64,000 bases of DNA, taken from Pelagibacteraceae bacterium AG-337-G06 (GTDB lineage: Bacteria; Pseudomonadota; Alphaproteobacteria; Pelagibacterales; AG-422-B15). Made by a program: the position numbers and the translations under genes. Below the pieces are notes generated by a model. The model was not told where the DNA came from. It worked only from the letters and a program-made list of their open reading frames with translations, and searched no databases. Shown piece after piece: positions 51,447-60,036 of this stretch; within the stretch, counting starts at the first letter, position 1; each line of letters starts with the position of its first letter. The stretch covers positions 32,615-96,614 of the forward strand of contig QBZX01000001.1 of NCBI GenBank assembly GCA_003282175.1, read 5' to 3'.

Positions 51447-52081
51447 ATAATATTTTTTGCTTTATCAATAAACTCAGTAATTAATTTTTTATCTTTTATA
51501 CCCTCTGAATCCTCAACACCAGAACTAACATCAAAAAAACTTGTCTTTCCAAGGTTTATAGCTGAGATTATATTGTCTTTATTTAGCCCCCCTGACAGAA
51601 AAAAATTCTTCTTTATCGATAAATACTCAATTATCTTCCAATCAAATCTATGCCCGGTTCCCCCTTGAATGTCAGTTTGAGGGGGTGAATCAAGTAAGAA
51701 ATATTCTACAAATGGCTCAAATTCAACTAATTCATCTAAGTCTTTAGAGGAAGAAATTCCAAAAGCCTTAATGATCTTAAAATCATACTTTAATTTAATT
51801 CTTTCAACCATTTCATGCGTTTCTTGGCCATGCAATTGAACATATTGAAATCCAATTCTCAATAAGTCATCTAATAAGTTATCATTTGGATTAACTGTAA
51901 CGGCTACTGGTATGGTTGTATCTTTTATACTGGATAAAATTTGTTCACAATTTTTAACAGTAATGTTTCTGTGGGATTTTTCGTAAAAAATAAATCCAAT
52001 GAAGTTTGCACCAGCATCAATTGCGTGTTTTGCAATTTCTAGATCTTTTATACCACAAATTTTAATTTTGAGATCACTCAC
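51443..52081 (-). CDS. trpF: Phosphoribosylanthranilate isomerase
   Basis: TrpF isomerises phosphoribosylanthranilate in tryptophan synthesis. The 212-aa barrel begins with KICGIKDLEIAKHAIDAGANFIGFIFYEKSHR, where the Cys of KICG is the general base, and has LLDSPPQTDIQGGTGHRFDW with the catalytic Asp, and FFLSGGLNKDN. The start is a GTG at 52081 overlapping the pyrF stop by 4 nt (GTGA), and the end overlaps trpB by 4 nt. Trp genes upstream in the pathway (trpE, trpG, trpD, trpC) are elsewhere. Confidence 0.95.
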   Translation of the reverse strand: MSDLKIKICGIKDLEIAKHAIDAGANFIGFIFYEKSHRNITVKNCEQILSSIKDTTIPVAVTVNPNDNLLDDLLRIGFQYVQLHGQETHEMVERIKLKYDFKIIKAFGISSSKDLDELVEFEPFVEYFLLDSPPQTDIQGGTGHRFDWKIIEYLSIKKNFFLSGGLNKDNIISAINLGKTSFFDVSSGVEDSEGIKDKKLITEFIDKAKNII

Positions 52082-52770
52082 TTTATTTCTAAATGAATAT
52101 TTTCAGCCGCTTGAGCAGGATCTTTAGCATCTGTTATTGGCCTACCCACAACTAAAACATTTGCGCCAGCGTCAATAGCTTCCTTTGCTGAAAGCGTTCT
52201 TTTTTGATCATTTGATGCATTCCTTTTACCTCTAATTCCTGGAGAAATTATCTGTAGATTATATCCATGAGTATTTTTTACTTCTGAAATTTCCATTGGA
52301 CTGCAAACAATTCCATCCATACCACAATTGACCGCAAGTTGAGTTAGTTGTTTCACATTCTCATTGACTGACTTTTCAATGCCAATCTCTGAAATGAGTT
52401 TATCATTAAAGCTGGTTAGCATGGTTACACCAATCAAATTGGTTTTACTATTAAGTTCGTTTTTCAAGTTTACACATTCATCAAGCATTTCTGAGCCCCC
52501 TGAAAGATGTAAAGTAGTATATTTTGGTTCAAATTGTAAAATATTACTAAGAGCTTGTTTTGCTGTATTGGGAATATCATATAACTTTAGATCAATAAAA
52601 ATTGGTATTTCTATTTTTTTCATTTTTTCCAATCCAAAAAGACCACATGATGTGAAGAATTCTAAGCCTAACTTAATCCCCCCTATATAAGGAGAAATCT
52701 GGTCAACTAATGCTATTGCCTTATCGATATCACTTGTATCGATAGCGCAGAAAATAGGATTATCAGTCAA
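52078..52770 (-). CDS. pyrF: Orotidine-5'-phosphate decarboxylase
   Basis: PyrF decarboxylates OMP to UMP. The 230-aa barrel shows IFCAIDTSDIDKAI at the start, the active-site IFIDLKLYDIPNTA with the Asp-Lys-Asp array, and SPGIRGKRNASNDQKR near the end. The start is a TTG at 52770, the only sensible start for the conserved N-terminus. It lies 14 nt after ihfB and overlaps trpF by 4 nt, so it sits in the long aroA-to-folC operon. Confidence 0.95.
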   Translation of the reverse strand: MTDNPIFCAIDTSDIDKAIALVDQISPYIGGIKLGLEFFTSCGLFGLEKMKKIEIPIFIDLKLYDIPNTAKQALSNILQFEPKYTTLHLSGGSEMLDECVNLKNELNSKTNLIGVTMLTSFNDKLISEIGIEKSVNENVKQLTQLAVNCGMDGIVCSPMEISEVKNTHGYNLQIISPGIRGKRNASNDQKRTLSAKEAIDAGANVLVVGRPITDAKDPAQAAENIHLEIK

Positions 52771-52784
52771 AACAAAATTATAGG

Positions 52785-53105
52785 TTAATGGCCTTCTTCT
52801 TGTGAAACAGTAGTATTATTTTTCGAATTTAATTTTATTCTTAGTTCTTTTCCCGTTTTAAATCTTGGAATAAATTTCTCGTCTACCTGAACTGCTTCTC
52901 CAGTTCTTGGGTTTCTTCCCGTCCTTTCTTTTCTGTGTTGAACTGAAAATGCCCCAAAGCCTCGTAATTCTACCCTTTTACCTTCTGCTAAAGACTGGGT
53001 AATTTCATTAAATATTGTATTAACGATTCTTTCAACATCTCTAACAAATAAATGAGGATTAGCTTCAGTAATATTTTGAATTAGTTTTGATTTAATCAAG
53101 CTCAT
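52785..53105 (-). CDS. ihfB: Integration host factor beta subunit
   Basis: IHF bends DNA at specific sites. The 106-aa protein has the IHF/HU core [31 protein letters not shown], the arm [13 protein letters not shown] and [12 protein letters not shown]. The RNPRTG arm with the preceding HRKERT and the position directly after rpsA indicate IHF-beta rather than HU. A Ser/Glu-rich tail of about 13 residues follows the core. It is 54 nt downstream of rpsA, 14 nt upstream of pyrF. Start is ATG. Confidence 0.93.
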   Translation of the reverse strand: MSLIKSKLIQNITEANPHLFVRDVERIVNTIFNEITQSLAEGKRVELRGFGAFSVQHRKERTGRNPRTGEAVQVDEKFIPRFKTGKELRIKLNSKNNTTVSQEEGH

Positions 53106-53159
53106 AAAATAATTATATGATATTGAGACCTAATGTAAATAATTGAATGTAATGAATAT

Positions 53160-54857
53160 TTAGTCTTCTTTTTTATCACGGCCTAAGGCCTTGCCCAAAA
53201 TAGCGCCTAAAGAAGCACCCGAGTCTTTAGAACCATATTTTTCCATTGCTTCACGCTCTGTAGTTTCTTCCATCGTTCTTACAGATAGGGTAATCTTGAA
53301 ATTTGCATGGTCTATGTTAGTTATCATTGCATCAAGCTTGTCATTTTTTGCCCATCTTTCGGGACGAGCATCAGCTTTTCTTAGAGCTAACTCATTTCTT
53401 CTTATTATAGAAACTGGTCCTCTCTCTCCAACACGAACTTTTAACCCAAAATCACCAGTTTCAATTACATTACAGGTGACAATATCACTCTTAATTTTAT
53501 CTTTTAATTCATCAAATGGATTTCCATCAATTTCTCTGATAGAGAGAGATACTTTATCATTTTCATTTGTAATAATCTTAGCTTTAATATTGTCACCTAC
53601 TTTATATTTTTTTATTTCTTCTTTAGGGTCAGCATCCCATGAGAGGTCTTTGCTAAAAATTGCTCCATCTATTTCTCCTTGAAGATTACAAAAGATAATT
53701 CCATCTTTAATGTTAGTAATACTTGCATCTAATATACTACCAATAGGATTAGCCTGATTAAACGTTTGCCAAGGGTTTGGAGATAACTGCTTAATGCCTA
53801 GACTTAACCTTCGTTTTTCATGGTCAATTTCTAATATTTGACAATCAACAGCCTGTGATCTTGCGTAAAGGTTACCTGGTTTAGAATTCTGCTTTTGACT
53901 CCAGGTTAGCATATCTTTATGACACAGGCCCTCAACCCCATTTTCAATCTCGATAAAAATACCATATTCAGTTACATTTGTTACTACTCCTTTAACTTTA
54001 TCATCAACATTAAATTTTTCTTTTACTTTAAGCCATGGATCATCTTCAAGTTGTTTCATTCCTACTGAGACACGGTTTTTATCAGGATCAACCTTAATAA
54101 TTTTAACTTTAACTTTCTGATCTATTTTTAGTACTTCAGACGGGTGTCCTATTCTTTTATACGTTATATCACTACTATGAAGCAAAGAGTCATAACCGCC
54201 TAAGTCAACAAAAGCGCCATAGTCAGTAATTGCCTTGATTTTACCATCAACTACATCTTCAAGTTTTAATTGTAAGAATCTTTCTTCTCTTACTTCTTTG
54301 TGCATTTCTTCCAAAACAGCTCTTCTACTTACAACTATGTTATTTCTTTTGAGGTCCATCTTTAATATTTTAAATTTCTGAGGAACATTCATTAAATTAC
54401 TTACGTCTCTTACTGGCCTTGTATCAATTTGACTGCCGGGTAAAAATGCTGTGACTCCGATTTCGCAAGATAGTCCGCCTTTAACTTTGCCTGTGATAAC
54501 TCCCTCGACCAGTTCTCCTGCCTCAAAAGATTTTTCTATTTCAGCCCAAATTTCTTTTGACTTAGCTTTTGATCGCGAAAGTATACAATCGCCATTATGA
54601 TTTTCTAACTTATCTAAATAAACATCAATTTCGTCGCCAACTGCAAGTTCTTTTTCATCTTTACGAAATGCAAACTCTCTTTTTGAAATCCTACCTTCAA
54701 CTTTTGCCCCTATATCTACAATGATAGCCTCATCTTCGATCTCGGCTACTATTCCTTTTATGATTGTACCTTCTTTTAAGTTATTGTTATTGAAAGACTC
54801 TATTAGTATTGTATCAAACTCTGTTAATTGATCGTTATTTAAATACTCTTGGTTCAT
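53160..54857 (-). CDS. rpsA: 30S ribosomal protein S1
   Basis: S1 helps the ribosome hold mRNA. The 565-aa protein has six S1 domains in a row; the repeating pattern is GxxxxGxV...G.FV..GG..GLLH, for example GKIKAITDYGAFVDLGGYDSLLHSSD and GVVTNVTEYGIFIEIENGVEGLCHKDM. The first two are more divergent and bind the ribosome. Length is normal. It starts 5 nt after cmk, and ihfB follows 54 nt downstream, the normal cmk-rpsA-ihfB order. S1 matters here because few genes in the window have a strong Shine-Dalgarno. Confidence 0.97.
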   Translation of the reverse strand: MNQEYLNNDQLTEFDTILIESFNNNNLKEGTIIKGIVAEIEDEAIIVDIGAKVEGRISKREFAFRKDEKELAVGDEIDVYLDKLENHNGDCILSRSKAKSKEIWAEIEKSFEAGELVEGVITGKVKGGLSCEIGVTAFLPGSQIDTRPVRDVSNLMNVPQKFKILKMDLKRNNIVVSRRAVLEEMHKEVREERFLQLKLEDVVDGKIKAITDYGAFVDLGGYDSLLHSSDITYKRIGHPSEVLKIDQKVKVKIIKVDPDKNRVSVGMKQLEDDPWLKVKEKFNVDDKVKGVVTNVTEYGIFIEIENGVEGLCHKDMLTWSQKQNSKPGNLYARSQAVDCQILEIDHEKRRLSLGIKQLSPNPWQTFNQANPIGSILDASITNIKDGIIFCNLQGEIDGAIFSKDLSWDADPKEEIKKYKVGDNIKAKIITNENDKVSLSIREIDGNPFDELKDKIKSDIVTCNVIETGDFGLKVRVGERGPVSIIRRNELALRKADARPERWAKNDKLDAMITNIDHANFKITLSVRTMEETTEREAMEKYGSKDSGASLGAILGKALGRDKKED

Positions 54858-54862
54858 AGATA

Positions 54863-55498
54863 TCAGGTTTTTAAAATAATTTTTATTAGTGCTTTAAAGA
54901 CCTGTTCTATATCAATATAACTCGTATCTAGCAACACTGAATTTGAAGCGGGTATCAAGGGTGCAATTTTTCTTGTCAAATCCTTTCGATCACGGGCGTT
55001 AATTTCCTTAAAAATCTTTTTATAGCTAGCTTTTTTCCCATTTTTTTTGATTTGCTCATATCTTCTTCTTGCCCTTGTTTCTGCGTCGGCCCATAAAAAA
55101 ATTTTATAATCTGCCTTTGGAAAAATTACAGTTCCTATATCTCTGCCTTCAATAATTGCAAATTTTTTGCCTCTTCCATGCTTTTTTGGGAATTCTCTTT
55201 GGATTTTGATAAGCTCGTCTCTGAGTTGTTTTTTTGCTGAAATTTTTGAGGAAATATTGTCAATTTCACTTGAATAAAGTTCTTTGGATTCCAATTTTTT
55301 TAAATTAACAAAAGATAAACATTTTAATATTTCCCTTACGTTATTAGGATTAATTTTTCTCTTGATAACTTCTAAGGCAACTGCTCTATAAAGTTTGCCA
55401 CTATACAATATAGGTGATTTATATTTTTTTGATAGTTTTTTTGCTAAGGTAGATTTTCCAACAGAAGCAGGTCCATCAATAGCAACTAATTTTACCAT
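54863..55498 (-). CDS. cmk: Cytidylate kinase
   Basis: Cmk phosphorylates CMP and dCMP. The track starts at a TTG at 55501; the ATG at 55498 is preferred and gives MVKLVAIDGPASVGKSTLAKKL (211 aa). The P-loop reads GPASVGKST, with GKS where many homologues have GKG. The CMP-binding part has YRAVALEVIKR and IEGRDIGTVIFPKADYKIFLWAD, followed by the lid RARRRYEQI. It overlaps the aroA stop by 1 nt and lies 5 nt before rpsA. Confidence 0.95.
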   Translation of the reverse strand: MVKLVAIDGPASVGKSTLAKKLSKKYKSPILYSGKLYRAVALEVIKRKINPNNVREILKCLSFVNLKKLESKELYSSEIDNISSKISAKKQLRDELIKIQREFPKKHGRGKKFAIIEGRDIGTVIFPKADYKIFLWADAETRARRRYEQIKKNGKKASYKKIFKEINARDRKDLTRKIAPLIPASNSVLLDTSYIDIEQVFKALIKIILKT

Positions 55499-56790
55499 CA
55501 ATATAAACTAGTTAATTTTTTTAGATGATCTCTAAAATTTGGATAGCTTATTGAAATACAGGCTTCATTATCAATAACTAAATTATCTTTATATAGTAGC
55601 CCCAAGATTGCAAAAGACATCGCTATTCTATGGTCACCATAAGTCTTAATTTGTTTTTGATTATTAATTTTAATTTTTTTTGAACCTTTAATTATTATAT
55701 TTTCATTTTTTGATACTACATTAAAGCCTAATTTACTAAGATTTTTTGTTATACTCTTAATTCTATCACTTTCTTTATGTCTTAGCTCTGATAGCCCTTT
55801 CATAATTGTAGTGCCATTTGCTTGTGAAGCTGCGATAGACAATATTGGATACTCGTCTATTAAATATGGAGATAAAGTACTTTGAATTTCAATTCCTTTG
55901 AGTGAACTATATGACGCATATATATCTCCAATATCTTCTCCAGACACAGTTTTGGTTTTCTTAACATTTATTTTGCCCCCCATCTTTTTGAGTACATCAA
56001 TAAATGCAATTCTAGTTTTATTTATAGCTATATTTTTTAAAATGATATTAGATTTTGGAAGAATTAGAGCCCCAACTAAGAAAAAAGCTGCACTTGAAGG
56101 GTCACTTGCAACAATAATGTCTCTTGGCTTAATTTCATATGGTCCGTTAAGCTCTATTAATGATGATCTTTTATTTAATATTTTTTTTTTGAATTTAATT
56201 TTTAGATAACTCATTAATCTTTCAGTATGATCGCGTGTATTTCTTTTTTCAATTATTTTAGTTTTACCCCTTAAATTAACTGCTGACAAAATTATTGCAG
56301 ACTTGACTTGAGCAGATGCTTTTTCCATCACGTGCTCCATTGGAATTAAATTTACATCTCCACTTACTTGCAATGGTAAGAAATCTTTTTTGGTAAGTTT
56401 AATTTCAGCACCCATTTTTTCTAAAAAAATAGTTAATCTGGACATTGAGCGTTTGCTCAGAGATTTATCTCCTATAAAGGTACAGTTTATTGGATTAGAT
56501 GAAACTGCCCCAATCATCAAACGGGATGTTGTCCCACTATTACCACAGTCAAGAACTTGAGAAGGTTGCATGTAACCTCCAGTTCCATTGCCGTATACTA
56601 ACCAGTTACTTCCTTTTTTAATAATTTTAATACCAAGCTCTCTTAAAACGTTAAGAGTCCGCATTACATCATCTGACTCTAGCAAATTAGAGATTTTTAC
56701 TTTTCCTGTTGAAAGTGAAGCGAAAATTAGAGCCCTATGCGAAATTGACTTATCTCCAGATATTTTTATTGAACCTTTTAATTTAAGCAC
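55498..56790 (-). CDS. aroA: EPSP synthase (3-phosphoshikimate 1-carboxyvinyltransferase)
   Basis: AroA makes EPSP in the shikimate route. The 430-aa protein has the start motif KISGDKSISHRALIFASL, LDCGNSGTTSRLMIG, KSLSKRSMSRL, and RDHTERLMSY, plus the late RHKESDRIKSI and TYGDHRIAMSFA. All active-site segments are intact. The start is a GTG at 56790, after an in-frame stop. It heads the minus-strand operon of nine genes running to folC and is divergent from the TIGR02300 gene. Confidence 0.96.
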   Translation of the reverse strand: MLKLKGSIKISGDKSISHRALIFASLSTGKVKISNLLESDDVMRTLNVLRELGIKIIKKGSNWLVYGNGTGGYMQPSQVLDCGNSGTTSRLMIGAVSSNPINCTFIGDKSLSKRSMSRLTIFLEKMGAEIKLTKKDFLPLQVSGDVNLIPMEHVMEKASAQVKSAIILSAVNLRGKTKIIEKRNTRDHTERLMSYLKIKFKKKILNKRSSLIELNGPYEIKPRDIIVASDPSSAAFFLVGALILPKSNIILKNIAINKTRIAFIDVLKKMGGKINVKKTKTVSGEDIGDIYASYSSLKGIEIQSTLSPYLIDEYPILSIAASQANGTTIMKGLSELRHKESDRIKSITKNLSKLGFNVVSKNENIIIKGSKKIKINNQKQIKTYGDHRIAMSFAILGLLYKDNLVIDNEACISISYPNFRDHLKKLTSLY

Positions 56791-56894
56791 TTTTTATATT
56801 GTCAATTTAATAAGTTAGGATATTCTCTATATATTACTGTATTTTTTTAAATTACCAAAATTTTAACCTAAAAAAAATAAATCAGAGAATAGAT

Positions 56895-57272
56895 ATGCCA
56901 AAACCAGAGTTTGGGAAAAAAGTTGTCTGCAACAATTGTGAAGCTAAATTTTATGATCTTAATCGTAAACCTGCTATTTGTCCGCATTGTGGAACAGAAT
57001 ATATTGAATTAACAAATGACACAGTATCAACAACAGCTAAACAAGTTTTTATTGAAAATGTTGATACAGTATCTGATGATAATTTAGTAGGAAGCGATGC
57101 AACTGAGTCAATTGCAGATGTTTCAGATATGGACCCAGAATTAGATATTGATCATCAAATGGATGAAGATACAATTAGTCTTGAAGATTCAGAGTCAGAT
57201 GACCAAGTAATCACAGATGATGATATTAATATCGATACTGTCCCGTCTACAGAAGATATTAATCAAGATTGA
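56895..57272 (+). CDS. TIGR02300 family protein (FYDLN acid protein)
   Basis: The 125-aa protein has a zinc-ribbon N-terminus, VCNNCEAKFYDLNRKPAICPHCGTEY, with two CxxC pairs and the FYDLN motif, and then a long Asp/Glu-rich tail (MDPELDIDHQMDEDTISLED). It is a marker of alphaproteobacteria. The function is unknown. It sits where expected, divergent from aroA and 4 nt before a tRNA-Ala gene on the same strand. The acidic tail is probably disordered. Confidence 0.93.
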   Translation: MPKPEFGKKVVCNNCEAKFYDLNRKPAICPHCGTEYIELTNDTVSTTAKQVFIENVDTVSDDNLVGSDATESIADVSDMDPELDIDHQMDEDTISLEDSESDDQVITDDDINIDTVPSTEDINQD

Positions 57273-57276
57273 ATTA

Positions 57277-57352
57277 GGGGCTGTAGCTCAGTTGGGAGAG
57301 CATCAGCATGGCATGTTGAGGGTCACCGGTTCGATCCCGATCAGCTCCACCA
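57277..57352 (+). tRNA. tRNA-Ala (anticodon GGC)
   Basis: The 76-nt sequence folds as a tRNA with an encoded CCA end. The acceptor stem pairs GGGGCTG with CAGCTCC, including the G3:U70 pair that marks tRNA-Ala. The anticodon loop is ATGGCAT, giving GGC. The T arm, ACCGG/CCGAT around TTCGATC, has one C50-A64 mismatch. It lies between the TIGR02300 gene and lptB, and the lptB stop begins at the next base. Confidence 0.95.
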
Positions 57353-58105
57353 TTAGAACTTGAAGGTATCTCCTAAATAAAATTTTCTTGCTTCCTTGCT
57401 ACCAAGAATTTTTTCACTTGTTCCATGTGCAATTATCTCGCCACTAAAAAGTAGATAGCTGTAATCGCTAATATCTAATACTTCTCTGACTTGGTGATCA
57501 GTAATTATAACAGATATACCCTTTCTCTTAAGTCTGTTTATTTCAGATTTGATATCATTAATGGAGATAGGATCTAGTGCAGAAAATGGCTCATCAAAAA
57601 GTACATACGATGGGTTAGTTCCTAGCAGTCTTGCACATTCACACTTTCGCCTTTCACCACCTGACAACTGATGAGGCATCGCATTTCGCAAATGAGTTAA
57701 ATTAAATTCCGCTAATAACTCCTCAAGTCTATTTATTCTTTGATCTAAATTGAGTGTTGTTGTTTCTAATATTGCCATTATGTTGTTTTCAACACTTAAG
57801 CCTCTAAATATACTTGGTTGTTGTGGCAAATATCCCAGTCCTGCTTTAGCTCTTTTCCACATTGGAAGCATTGTAATGTCATTATTATTTAATTTTATTT
57901 CACCACTGTCGCAACTAATAAGACCCATAATACAATATAAAGCTGTACTTTTTCCTGCTCCGTTTGGACCAAGTAAACCTATTACTGTCCCTTTTTGAAC
58001 TTTCATTGTGATATTTCTTAAGATCTGCTTTCCTGAAAGAGATTTTCGTAAGTTATTAACTTCAAGTCCTGGGTTTGAGGAAACTAATTTAGGTTTTTTA
58101 TTCAT
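57353..58105 (-). CDS. lptB: LPS export ABC ATPase LptB
   Basis: LptB powers transport of lipopolysaccharide from the inner membrane with LptF and LptG. The 250-aa ATPase has Walker A GPNGAGKST, Q-loop YLPQQPSIFRG, signature LSGGERRKCECARLL, Walker B YVLFDEPFSALDP and the ITDHQV switch. The signature and ALDP pattern are those of LptB rather than LivG. It follows lptA by 7 nt. Many alphaproteobacteria carry rpoN next to lptB; here the stop lies next to the tRNA instead. Confidence 0.94.
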   Translation of the reverse strand: MNKKPKLVSSNPGLEVNNLRKSLSGKQILRNITMKVQKGTVIGLLGPNGAGKSTALYCIMGLISCDSGEIKLNNNDITMLPMWKRAKAGLGYLPQQPSIFRGLSVENNIMAILETTTLNLDQRINRLEELLAEFNLTHLRNAMPHQLSGGERRKCECARLLGTNPSYVLFDEPFSALDPISINDIKSEINRLKRKGISVIITDHQVREVLDISDYSYLLFSGEIIAHGTSEKILGSKEARKFYLGDTFKF

Positions 58106-58112
58106 TGTTATA

Positions 58113-58562
58113 TTATTTTTTGTTGATTATTAATGCTTCTACTCTTTTACCTGACATACTACTCATAATACTTGATGAATTTTCAAGATCCAGAATTATT
58201 TTGTCACATAAGATAATACTTTGTCCTTGTAAAACTCTAACTTCACCAAAAACAAATAATTTATTCCGAATAGGATCATACCGTGCTTTATCACCGTTAA
58301 TGGATAATTCTTCTCTAACTATTTTTACATTGCCATATGCACTGATTTCCTTAATCGTAGTTTCATCTTTGCTTGAGTTCATGGTTAATTTTTCTGACCA
58401 AATTTCTAAATTTTCTTCCATCGCATATACGTTCCCAGAAAAAATTGAAATATTTTTTGTTCTTATAATTTCTAGCTCATCAGATATTATTTTTATTTGC
58501 TTAGCGCTAGCTGTATTCGTAAAGAAAATTAATAAGAAAGAAATTAAAAAATATTTAAGCAT
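58113..58562 (-). CDS. lptA: Periplasmic LPS-transport protein LptA
   Basis: The 149-aa protein has a signal peptide (MLKYFLISFLLIFFTNTASA) and an OstA/LptA-type beta-jellyroll with repeated motifs such as ISIFSGNVYAME, ISAYGNVKIVREE and FVFGEVRVLQG. LptA bridges LptC and LptD across the periplasm. It is short but within the usual range for small LptA proteins. It is 3 nt downstream of lptC and 7 nt upstream of lptB, in the order seen in alphaproteobacteria. LptD is not in this window. Confidence 0.85.
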   Translation of the reverse strand: MLKYFLISFLLIFFTNTASAKQIKIISDELEIIRTKNISIFSGNVYAMEENLEIWSEKLTMNSSKDETTIKEISAYGNVKIVREELSINGDKARYDPIRNKLFVFGEVRVLQGQSIILCDKIILDLENSSSIMSSMSGKRVEALIINKK

Positions 58563-58565
58563 AAA

Positions 58566-59072
58566 TTAATCCAAAGTATAAAAAGTGCGCACATTACCTT
58601 TATAAACAATGTGATTAAAATTGCTTTTTATTTTCGACTCATCCGCTGTTATAATGCTACTCCCCCTGATATGTCTAACATTCTTATTGAATTCAACTAA
58701 ACCATCATTAATTGAAAATAATGCTTTGTCGGACTGAAACCTATCTTCTTCATCAGTATAGAAGTTGATTTCTCCATTAAGCTCTATTAAATTTTCTACT
58801 TGATCAAAGTTACCCTTTTTAGCGTTTAAATATATCCAAATACCAGAGTCAGTTTTTAGTTTTCCTTCAACGATAAATAACTCCAAATTACCTTTTCTCT
58901 GGATACCCTTTTCAGCCTTGATTTCATAAACCCTGTTATCAAGCCCTTTTTCAGAAAATTTTGGTTTATCTATTTCAATTTCAAGGTCTTCTTCAGAAAA
59001 TACCCTAGACTGCATTAAAATTAATATAAATAAAAAGAGAACTGATAATTTAACAACATTCTTAATTAACAT
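58566..59072 (-). CDS. lptC: LPS export protein LptC
   Basis: LptC is a membrane-anchored bridge taking LPS from LptBFG to LptA. The track starts at 59087; the ATG at 59072 gives MLIKNVVKLSVLFLFILILMQ, a clean anchor, and reduces overlap with kdsD to 11 nt, so I use it (168 aa). The rest is a low-conservation beta structure (LKTDSGIWIYLNAKKGNFDQ, then INFYTDEEDRFQSDKALFS) typical of LptC. Identity is supported mainly by order, kdsD-lptC-lptA-lptB. The longer start remains possible. Confidence 0.83.
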   Translation of the reverse strand: MLIKNVVKLSVLFLFILILMQSRVFSEEDLEIEIDKPKFSEKGLDNRVYEIKAEKGIQRKGNLELFIVEGKLKTDSGIWIYLNAKKGNFDQVENLIELNGEINFYTDEEDRFQSDKALFSINDGLVEFNKNVRHIRGSSIITADESKIKSNFNHIVYKGNVRTFYTLD

Positions 59073-60036
59073 ATCGAATGCAGTCATGGATATGAATAAT
59101 ACCTATCGGTATATTTTCTTTTAAATTGTTTACTACAAATAAACATGTAATTTTATTTGCGTTCATTTTTTTTAAAATATCAATAACCAACTCTTCTTTG
59201 CATATAAGCATTGGTTTTGGGGACATGATTTCATTTACATTCACATTTAATAATGCTTTTCTGATATGCCTTCTTAAATCTCCATCAGTAATTACTCCTA
59301 TCAGTCTATTTTTTTTATTTTTTACTGCTACATGACCAAATGATTTTTTTGTCATTTCAACAATGACAGACTTCATTGAAGAATTTTCTGCAACTATTGG
59401 TATTTTTTTTCCTGTATGCATTATATCCTCGACCTGAAGCATATTAGTGGCTAAAGCACCTCCAGGATGAATCATTTTATAGTCCTTAAGCTTGAAGTTT
59501 TTGACCTTCATTAGAGATACACATATTGCGTCACCTAAAATTAAAGACATAGTAGTCGAAGTTGTTGGAGCTAGCCCTATTGAACATGCTTCCTTTACAT
59601 TTGGAATTAATAATGGAATATTGCATAATTTATAGAGAGTACTTTTTGCATTGGATGTAATCCCTATAACAAATATTTTATTTTTTTTTGCAAAATCTAA
59701 CAAAGCTCTAAATTCCTCACTCTTGCCAGAATTAGATATAATTATTATGGCATCATGTTTAGCAATTATCCCTAAATCACCATGACTCATGTCTGTTGGA
59801 GAGCAATATTGAGAAAGAGTGCCTGTTGAACTCATTGTGCTTGAAATTTTACTTGCGATATGACCTGACTTTCCAACACCTGTGACTATTACCTTTCCTC
59901 TAATTTTTGAAAGTTTATTAATTGCTTTAACAAAATCTGAATTGATTGACTTAAACAGTTTTTTAGCCCCAGATATTTCAGTCTCTATAACTGATTTTCC
60001 ATAACTTTTAATTTTATTTGTGCTCATGTATGGCAT
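59062..60036 (-). CDS. kdsD: Arabinose-5-phosphate isomerase (KdsD/KpsF type)
   Basis: The 324-aa enzyme converts ribulose 5-phosphate to arabinose 5-phosphate for Kdo, an LPS sugar. The N-terminal SIS domain has GKVIVTGVGKSGHIASKISSTMSSTG and a SPTDMSHGDLG loop, and two C-terminal CBS domains hold GVITDGDLRRHI and the final segment. The start MPYMSTN overlaps the RNase D-like stop by 1 nt; M4 (60027) is an alternative. Its 3' end overlaps lptC. This links Kdo supply with LPS export, the normal alphaproteobacterial arrangement. Confidence 0.94.
   Translation of the reverse strand: MPYMSTNKIKSYGKSVIETEISGAKKLFKSINSDFVKAINKLSKIRGKVIVTGVGKSGHIASKISSTMSSTGTLSQYCSPTDMSHGDLGIIAKHDAIIIISNSGKSEEFRALLDFAKKNKIFVIGITSNAKSTLYKLCNIPLLIPNVKEACSIGLAPTTSTTMSLILGDAICVSLMKVKNFKLKDYKMIHPGGALATNMLQVEDIMHTGKKIPIVAENSSMKSVIVEMTKKSFGHVAVKNKKNRLIGVITDGDLRRHIRKALLNVNVNEIMSPKPMLICKEELVIDILKKMNANKITCLFVVNNLKENIPIGIIHIHDCIRYVN

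Noticed and set aside
53191-53682. Plus-strand 163-aa ORF over rpsA
   Set aside because: It is an antisense shadow of S1 with biased composition.
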